Origin: Helicobacter valdiviensis
Lineage (GTDB): Bacteria > Campylobacterota > Campylobacteria > Campylobacterales > Helicobacteraceae
Length of the DNA stretch: 60,095 nt
Assembly (NCBI RefSeq): GCF_003245365.1
Contig: NZ_NBIU01000009.1
Location: 1 to 60,095, forward strand
Direction: 5' to 3'
A program made the translations under genes and the position numbers. Below, one piece after another: positions 55,634-60,095 of this stretch. The first letter of the stretch is position 1. Every line of letters starts with the position of its first letter. The notes below the pieces were generated by a model. The model did no database searches, was not told where the DNA came from, and saw only the letters and a list, made by a program, of their open reading frames with translations.

Positions 55634-56998
55634 TCAAGCATTTTTCGTTCCACTTTGGGCTTTTTGCTCTAAATACTTGGTATGTATCACACCTCTTTTA
55701 AAATCGTCATTTTCCATCATTTCTTGATGGAAAGGAATTGTTGTTTTAATCCCTTCAATACAAAACTCACCTAAAGCACGCTTCATTCTAGCAATTGCCT
55801 CATCACGAGTTTTGCCCCACACAATGAGCTTACCTATCATAGAATCATAAAACATAGGCACAACATACCCACTATATGCATGGGTATCAAGCCTTATATG
55901 ATTCCCTCCAGGAGCAATCCATTTAGTAATTTTTCCAGCAGATGGATAGAATTTTACAGGATCTTCTGCTGTAATTCTACATTCAATTGCACATCCGCTA
56001 AATTTTACTTCTTCTTGCTTTGGAAGCTCTTTTCCTTCTGCTATGTTTATCATAAGCTCTATAATATCAAGCCCACTCACAAGCTCACTTACTGGATGTT
56101 CTACTTGAAGTCTCGTATTCATCTCCATAAAATAAAAATTCTGATTAGAATCTAGCAAGAATTCATAAGTCCCTGCACCCACATACTTAATAGCTTTAGT
56201 AGCAGTAATTGCTGTTTGGAGCAATTTCTCTCTAGTTTCTGGCTCTAAAGTAGGTGCAGGCGATTCTTCAATAAGTTTTTGGTGGCGTCTTTGTAAAGAA
56301 CAATCTCTCTCGCCCACATGCAAGACATTTCCATGCTTATCTGCTAGAATTTGCACTTCAATATGCTTGGGTTTGTCAATAAATTTTTCCATATAAATTG
56401 TGCCATCGCCAAATGCACTAATTGCTTCACTCTCGGCTGCTAAAAAAGCATTAAACATTTGCTCTTCACTCTCAACAATCCTCATTCCTCTACCACCACC
56501 GCCTGCAGCAGCTTTTAAAATCACAGGATAGCCGATTTCTTTTGCAAGTTTTAAGGCAACTTCCTTAGAAGCAACTGCCCCATCACTTCCTGGAATTACA
56601 GGAACTCCCGCATTTTTCATCACTTCTTTAGCTTTGCTCTTATCACTCATTAATGCCATTACTTCTGGGTTTGGCCCTATAAACTCTATCCCATGATAAT
56701 TACAAATTTCAACAAAATTTTGATTTTCACTTAAAAATCCATATCCTGGAAAAATCGCATCCACATTAAAAAGTTCAGCCGCAGAAATAATCGCAGGAAT
56801 ATTAAGATAAGATTCACTGCTCTTATCTCCACCTATACACACTTTAGCATCTGCTAAATCCAAATAATGTGCATCTTTATCTGCAGTAGAATAAACTGCT
56901 ACACTTTTTTTACCCATCTCCTTAATAGTGCGGATAGCTCTTAGTGCAATCTCACCACGGTTTGCAATTAAGATGGTATTAATTTCTTTAAAAGACAT
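55634..56998 (-). CDS. accC: Biotin carboxylase subunit of acetyl-CoA carboxylase
   Basis: AccC carboxylates the biotin of AccB with ATP and bicarbonate. The 454-residue product is an ATP-grasp protein with the N-terminal RGEIALRAIRT, the glycine loop KAAAGGGGRGMRI (about 163-175), the catalytic EMNTRLQVEHPV segment and the C-terminal domain. It starts at the last base of accB, so translation is coupled. Confidence 0.97.
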   Translation of the reverse strand: MSFKEINTILIANRGEIALRAIRTIKEMGKKSVAVYSTADKDAHYLDLADAKVCIGGDKSSESYLNIPAIISAAELFNVDAIFPGYGFLSENQNFVEICNYHGIEFIGPNPEVMALMSDKSKAKEVMKNAGVPVIPGSDGAVASKEVALKLAKEIGYPVILKAAAGGGGRGMRIVESEEQMFNAFLAAESEAISAFGDGTIYMEKFIDKPKHIEVQILADKHGNVLHVGERDCSLQRRHQKLIEESPAPTLEPETREKLLQTAITATKAIKYVGAGTYEFLLDSNQNFYFMEMNTRLQVEHPVSELVSGLDIIELMINIAEGKELPKQEEVKFSGCAIECRITAEDPVKFYPSAGKITKWIAPGGNHIRLDTHAYSGYVVPMFYDSMIGKLIVWGKTRDEAIARMKRALGEFCIEGIKTTIPFHQEMMENDDFKRGVIHTKYLEQKAQSGTKNA

Positions 56999-57468
56999 TA
57001 GATTTTCTCCACCACAAATAAAGGAGAGTTATATTCCACTGGCTGTCCATCACTTGGAACAATCTCTTTAATCACACAATCAAACTCCGCTTCAATTTCA
57101 TTCATAATCTTCATAGCTTCAATAATTGCTAAAGTTTGTCCCTTTTTAACCTTATCTCCTACATTTACATAAGCAGGAGCATCTGGAGAAGGACAACGGT
57201 AGAAAGTTCCAACCATAGGAGAATTAACACTCTCCCCACTTACTGCTGGTGTAGTATTTTGCTGTGCTGTTTGTGGAGCTTGTGGAGCTTGCATAGGTGC
57301 TACTACTTGTGGTAATGCTGGAACACTTGGTGATTCCAATGCTACTTTTGTAGTCCCTACAAGTCCCTTTTCCAACTTAATTTTTGAATTTTCATTAACG
57401 ATGCTAAGTGTATTTAGATTACTCGCATCAAAGATTTTGATTAACTCTTTTATCTCTTTAAAATCCAT
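56998..57468 (-). CDS. accB: Biotin carboxyl carrier protein
   Basis: AccB carries biotin between the two half reactions of acetyl-CoA carboxylase. The 156-residue product has a helical N-terminus, a flexible Pro/Ala/Gln linker (about 47-80) and a biotinyl domain with the modified Lys in EAMKIMNE (K120). It overlaps accC by one base, and its promoter region is shared with the divergent dcd. Confidence 0.97.
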   Translation of the reverse strand: MDFKEIKELIKIFDASNLNTLSIVNENSKIKLEKGLVGTTKVALESPSVPALPQVVAPMQAPQAPQTAQQNTTPAVSGESVNSPMVGTFYRCPSPDAPAYVNVGDKVKKGQTLAIIEAMKIMNEIEAEFDCVIKEIVPSDGQPVEYNSPLFVVEKI

Positions 57469-57516
57469 AATTTTAAACCCTTTAATTTTGTTTAGGAAGC
57501 CATAAAGCTTTTTTGT

Positions 57517-57522
57517 TATAAT
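57517..57522 (+). promoter_or_regulatory. dcd promoter -10 box, overlapping the divergent accB promoter
   Basis: TATAAT on the plus strand lies 38 bp before dcd. The surrounding GTTATAATAAC is nearly its own complement and gives TATTAT/TATAAC boxes for accB on the minus strand. The two divergent promoters therefore share one -10 region. Confidence 0.5.
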
Positions 57523-57559
57523 AACATATTTTCAATATAAAATTATTAAAAGGAATATA

Positions 57560-58123
57560 ATGGGCTTAAAAGAAGATACCTGGATAAGAGAAATGGCACT
57601 AAAACACAACATGATTGAGCCTTTTTGTGAAAATCAAGTAGGCAAAGGAGTCGTAAGCTATGGACTTTCAAGCTATGGATATGATATAAGAGTAAGCAAT
57701 GAGTTTAAAATTTTTACAAATATTAATGCAATGGTTGTAGATCCTAAGAATTTTGATTCTGCAAATGTAGTGGATTTTGTAGGAGATGTTTGCATCGTTC
57801 CACCCAATTCTTTTGCATTAGCAAGAACTATTGAATATTTTAAGATTCCTAGAAATATTTTAGCCATTTGCCTTGGTAAAAGCACTTATGCAAGATGTGG
57901 AATTATCGTAAATGTAACACCTTTTGAACCTGAATTTGAAGGACATATTACAATAGAAATTAGTAATACCACCCCACTTCCTGCCAAAATTTATGCAAAC
58001 GAGGGAATTGCACAAGTCTTATTTTTACAAGGGGATAAAGATTGTGAGGTAAGCTATAAAGATAAAAAGGGCAAATACCAATCCCAAACTGGAATTACAC
58101 TCCCTAGAATTTTAAAAAATTAA
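57560..58123 (+). CDS. dcd: dCTP deaminase
   Basis: Dcd deaminates dCTP to dUTP for thymidylate synthesis. The 187-residue product has SSYGYDIRV near the start, the [29 protein letters not shown] core (seen here in parts: [18 protein letters not shown]) and EGIAQVLF near the end. It is the trimeric family with the usual length. It stands alone on the plus strand, behind AAGGAA. Confidence 0.97.
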   Translation: MGLKEDTWIREMALKHNMIEPFCENQVGKGVVSYGLSSYGYDIRVSNEFKIFTNINAMVVDPKNFDSANVVDFVGDVCIVPPNSFALARTIEYFKIPRNILAICLGKSTYARCGIIVNVTPFEPEFEGHITIEISNTTPLPAKIYANEGIAQVLFLQGDKDCEVSYKDKKGKYQSQTGITLPRILKN

Positions 58124-58269
58124 TTAGTAAAACTTTTTGTTTTGCTAATCTACATCAAAAAATATTTTACATATTTACCATAAATAAATGTGGAGCTTCT
58201 GTGTAACAATCCGCTAATGCTTGTGATTATGTATTACTTATTAAACAACCTTATAAAACGCAACAACAA

Positions 58270-58291
58270 AAAGTTTTATAGTTTAAACTTT
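58270..58291 (-). terminator. Terminator of the second toxin-like transcript
   Basis: A 7-bp stem (AAAGTTT/AAACTTT) with an 8-base loop is followed on the minus strand by TTTTTGTTGTTG. This gives the toxin-like mRNA a length of about 240 nt, similar to the first locus. Confidence 0.65.
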
Positions 58292-58362
58292 ATTTGAAGA
58301 TTTTTACAAGCTTTATAAATAAGCAGGTAAATCCATCTTAGCCCTCAATTTGAGGGGCAAGA

Positions 58363-58431
58363 CTAATAAGCCTTGACTGTAAATATACAAAGTAGTATAA
58401 TTACAACTAAGATGAATTTGAATGGTATCAT
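58363..58431 (-). CDS. Candidate small hydrophobic toxin peptide (type I TA)
   Basis: The 22-residue open frame starts MIPFKFILVV and ends TVKAY. It is a hydrophobic stretch with few charges, suited to insert in the membrane and reminiscent of Ibs-type peptides. A modest GAAAGA site lies 6 bp before the ATG. In the mRNA the ATG lies inside an 8-bp stem (TAAGATGA/TCATCTTA) and the 5' end forms a further hairpin, so translation would need unfolding. A plus-strand promoter lies inside the frame and would make an antisense RNA over the start and 5' UTR. Toxicity is inferred, not shown. Confidence 0.65.
   Translation of the reverse strand: MIPFKFILVVIILLCIFTVKAY
58373..58401 (+). promoter_or_regulatory. 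Antisense promoter inside the toxin-like frame
   Basis: A -35 box TTGACT (58373-58378), a spacer of exactly 17 bp and a perfect -10 TATAAT (58396-58401) form a near-consensus sigma-70 promoter. A -35 this good is unusual in this window. Transcription would start near 58408, antisense to codons 1-8 and the 5' UTR of the toxin-like gene. Confidence 0.75.
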
Positions 58432-58510
58432 CTTATATCTTTCAATGGGTATAAATTTTCAACCAAGCAGGTCTTCTTCACCTGCTTAAAGTGAAGACCC
58501 ATTAAAATCA
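58408..58510 (+). ncRNA. Candidate antisense antitoxin RNA
   Basis: The RNA from the internal promoter would begin with an 8-bp hairpin (58408-58415 with 58428-58435) located exactly at the predicted start. It then carries two mutually exclusive stems: AAGCAGGT/ACCTGCTT (58465-58472 with 58480-58487) and GGTCTTC/GAAGACC (58470-58476 with 58493-58499). It is fully complementary to the 5' half of the toxin-like mRNA. The 3' end was not found; 58510 is a guess near the toxin promoter. Confidence 0.5.
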
Positions 58511-58512
58511 TA
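58507..58512 (-). promoter_or_regulatory. Putative -10 box of the second toxin-like gene
   Basis: TATGAT on the minus strand lies about 69 bp before the ATG plus the predicted start near 58500. The run TATGATTTTAATG is the same as the start region of the first locus except one base. A stronger TATAAT further upstream (58597-58602) is an alternative start. Confidence 0.5.
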
Positions 58513-58694
58513 CCACACTTTCTTAAAAAACTTAAATATTTTTAATATTAATACTTTTTACCTTTCAACAAATACGATAACGCGTTATATTTTAGCATTA
58601 TAAGCTTTATCCACTTACATACCCTAAAAAGAATTTTCAAAATTATCAAAACAAATCTTAGACACTTAATAGAATGTATTTAAGCAAAAAATAA

Positions 58695-58707
58695 GGGGGG
58701 GGGGGGG
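58695..58707. repeat. 13-base poly-G tract upstream of the autotransporter
   Basis: Thirteen consecutive G residues lie 37 bp before the ATG at 58745. Long G tracts in Helicobacter and Campylobacter change length by slippage and switch surface genes. In this position the tract would act on promoter spacing or the 5' UTR rather than the reading frame. A plausible -10 (TAGAAT, near 58670) lies just upstream of it. Confidence 0.85.
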
Positions 58708-58744
58708 CAAAATAACAACTTTATTTAAATTTTAAGGAGTAAAA

Positions 58745-60095
58745 ATGAAATTATCCCTGATTGCATCAAGGGCAATATTAGGTTTAGGAATTTTAGGGAG
58801 CGTGAGTGCATTTGGAGCAAATTACACCCTAAACAATGCTAATGACTTTAAAACTTATTTTGAAGAAAGTAGCGAGGGTAGTGGAAAATGGGTGCTAAAA
58901 GAAGAATATAAAGACGATAATCTAATTTTTAACTTTGATTCTGTATTCCTAACTGACCCAGTAGATCAAGGAGGTTTGGGATTAAATATCAAAGATATTA
59001 CATACAATGGCACTAAATTCACAATCGGTGATGGAACGGGTGAAGATGACAGCTATTTTGGAGAATCGGATACTGAATTTAAAAACGCAAACCACTCTTA
59101 TACAATTAATGCGGATGTAGAGATTAAATCAGATGGAAACCTAATCGCACAAAATCCTTCTTACATTAATGGAAATGTAAACATGGAAGGGGGCAGCATA
59201 GAAGCCTATAGAATTTGGGGCTTGAATGGTGCTTTAAGTATTAATGGAACTCTTACATCAAACAATGGCAGTTTTGTCTTTGCAGATTCTAATAGAAAAG
59301 GTGGGCTTTTATATGTAAGCGGTGATGTAAACCTTACTAATTCTACTTTTAGCGTGGTTACAGAAAGCTTTTCTAGTTTAGCATTTAGCGATTATGAGCT
59401 TATAAGAAGCGGTGGCAAAATCACTGATGGTGGAGGTAACCAAGTAAATCTTCAATATGCAGTAAAACTTTATGATCTTTTAGGCACACAAAAAATTGAT
59501 GGAATTGCTTCATATGATATTAATAGAGAAGTGAGCGAGAATCTTTATAAAGCAAGTTTAGATTTAAGCGAAGATGGGAAAAGACTCTCTACGGATATTA
59601 CTACCACAGATGATGCTAGAAACCTCAAAAAGATTCTAGAAGAAGAAGTGAAAACTAGAGAAGATATGATAACAGAACTAAGTATCAAAGAAGCAGATGA
59701 AGCAGAAAAAGAAAGAATAAAACAAGCTATTGCAATCCTCACCGCACAAAAAGATGCTATCCAAAATGCAATTACTAATGCAGGAGATAATGGTGAAAAC
59801 CTTAGTGGTAAAGATTTTATTGATGCAGTAGGCACAGGCATAGCAGAAAGTGATAAAGCTCTAGCAGGAGAGCTGGTAGATACGCTAAATGGTGTAAAAA
59901 ATACAGAAATGCACGCAGCCTTACTTTTAGATGTCAATAAAAATGTAGGTGGCACAGTAACTTCCCTCAAATCCTCTGGCAACCTAAGCGAAGCACAAGG
60001 CATCTTTAATAGCTTGATTAACTCTAGCATTAATGCAGGAGTTGGCGTGGGTGCAATCACCAATAAAAACTTCTTTAAAGATGTAAGAGAAAGTG
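58745..60095 (+). CDS. Autotransporter-like outer-membrane/secreted protein, 5' part
   Basis: The gene is cut by the window end after 450 codons, with no stop. The ATG follows AAGGAG. The product starts with a signal peptide (residues about 1-25: MKLSLIASRAILGLGILG, then SVSAFGA). It continues as a passenger rich in Gly, Asn, Ser and Thr with beta-helix-like strands (YTINADVEI, LYVSGDVNLTNSTF). A helical region (about 275-345: Lys/Glu-rich, EEVKTREDM, KEADEAEKER) follows, then a new Gly/Asn/Leu-rich region. The translocator domain is not within the window. The poly-G tract upstream suggests phase variation. Type V secretion is inferred. Confidence 0.7.
   Translation, partial: MKLSLIASRAILGLGILGSVSAFGANYTLNNANDFKTYFEESSEGSGKWVLKEEYKDDNLIFNFDSVFLTDPVDQGGLGLNIKDITYNGTKFTIGDGTGEDDSYFGESDTEFKNANHSYTINADVEIKSDGNLIAQNPSYINGNVNMEGGSIEAYRIWGLNGALSINGTLTSNNGSFVFADSNRKGGLLYVSGDVNLTNSTFSVVTESFSSLAFSDYELIRSGGKITDGGGNQVNLQYAVKLYDLLGTQKIDGIASYDINREVSENLYKASLDLSEDGKRLSTDITTTDDARNLKKILEEEVKTREDMITELSIKEADEAEKERIKQAIAILTAQKDAIQNAITNAGDNGENLSGKDFIDAVGTGIAESDKALAGELVDTLNGVKNTEMHAALLLDVNKNVGGTVTSLKSSGNLSEAQGIFNSLINSSINAGVGVGAITNKNFFKDVRES

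Larger units (their letters stand above)
58124..58744. other. Non-coding island between dcd and the autotransporter
   Basis: This 621-bp gap holds a candidate type I toxin-antitoxin locus (58262-58512), the palindrome ATAACGCGTTAT (58577-58588), a minus-strand TATAAT (58597-58602) and a 13-base G tract (58695-58707). There is no ordinary gene. Confidence 0.75.

Noticed and set aside
58321-58500. The hairpin-rich segment considered as 4.5S, 6S or tmRNA.
   Set aside because: None of the conserved cores of these RNAs is present. The hydrophobic frame with antisense promoter explains the structure better.
59545-60063. A 172-codon minus-strand frame opposite the autotransporter-like gene.
   Set aside because: The plus-strand frame from 58745 is open, has a signal peptide and AAGGAG; the minus frame is its shadow.

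Overview
The window looks like a chromosomal segment of an AT-rich epsilonproteobacterium, most probably an enterohepatic Helicobacter. The signs are the recA-eno-aroK order, a three-gene cytochrome bc1 operon with a di-haem c subunit, a fliN-CheX-like-TonB cluster, a menaquinone gene of the futalosine pathway (mqnD), a FlaC-type flagellin, and AT-rich promoters in which mainly the -10 box is recognisable. The genus is my inference. Most of the sequence is core housekeeping DNA. No tRNA, rRNA, CRISPR array or intact insertion sequence was found.

Layout. 1-590 is an AT-rich leader with hexamer-like repeats and the recA promoter region. 591-6348 (+) is recA, eno, an FtsB-like gene, an AMIN-domain gene, aroK, waaF and mqnD. 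6345-8438 (-) is a CheX-like gene, fliN, a fliO-like gene and a TonB-like gene. 8544-11145 (-) is petABC. 11322-25033 (-) is one continuous S10-spc-alpha ribosomal cluster of 32 genes that includes secY, map, infA and rpoA, with one 215-bp structured gap before rpmJ. 25240-29777 (+) holds an ATPase, a 691-residue WG-repeat lipoprotein, ybgC, a DUF493 gene and an M15 peptidase. 29762-33907 (-) is carB with two small genes. 34189-38020 is gpmI (-) divergent from mraY-murD (+). 38171-42577 is priA with two small genes (-) and uvrB (+).

42578-43644 is a gene-poor island. It holds a candidate type I toxin gene and a run of degenerate REP-like hairpins. 43645-47103 (+) is a sulfur/methionine operon: metY, a YeeE transporter, tusA and metA. 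47104-49157 is a restriction-modification graveyard with a broken methyltransferase, a frameshifted endonuclease and a chimeric DpnII-like fragment. 49165-57468 (-) holds pyrF, a membrane protein, dksA, rlmH, accD, motB, motA, flaC, accC and accB. dcd (+) follows. 58124-58744 contains a second candidate type I toxin gene with an internal antisense promoter, and then a 13-G tract. The last feature is the start of an autotransporter-like gene that runs off the window.

The most interesting signals are the two non-coding islands (42.65-42.9 kb and 58.26-58.51 kb). Each encodes a hydrophobic peptide of 21-22 residues on a transcript of about 230-240 nt with long-range self-complementarity. One also has a near-consensus promoter reading antisense from inside the toxin ORF. 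Together they look like a pair of type I toxin-antitoxin loci.
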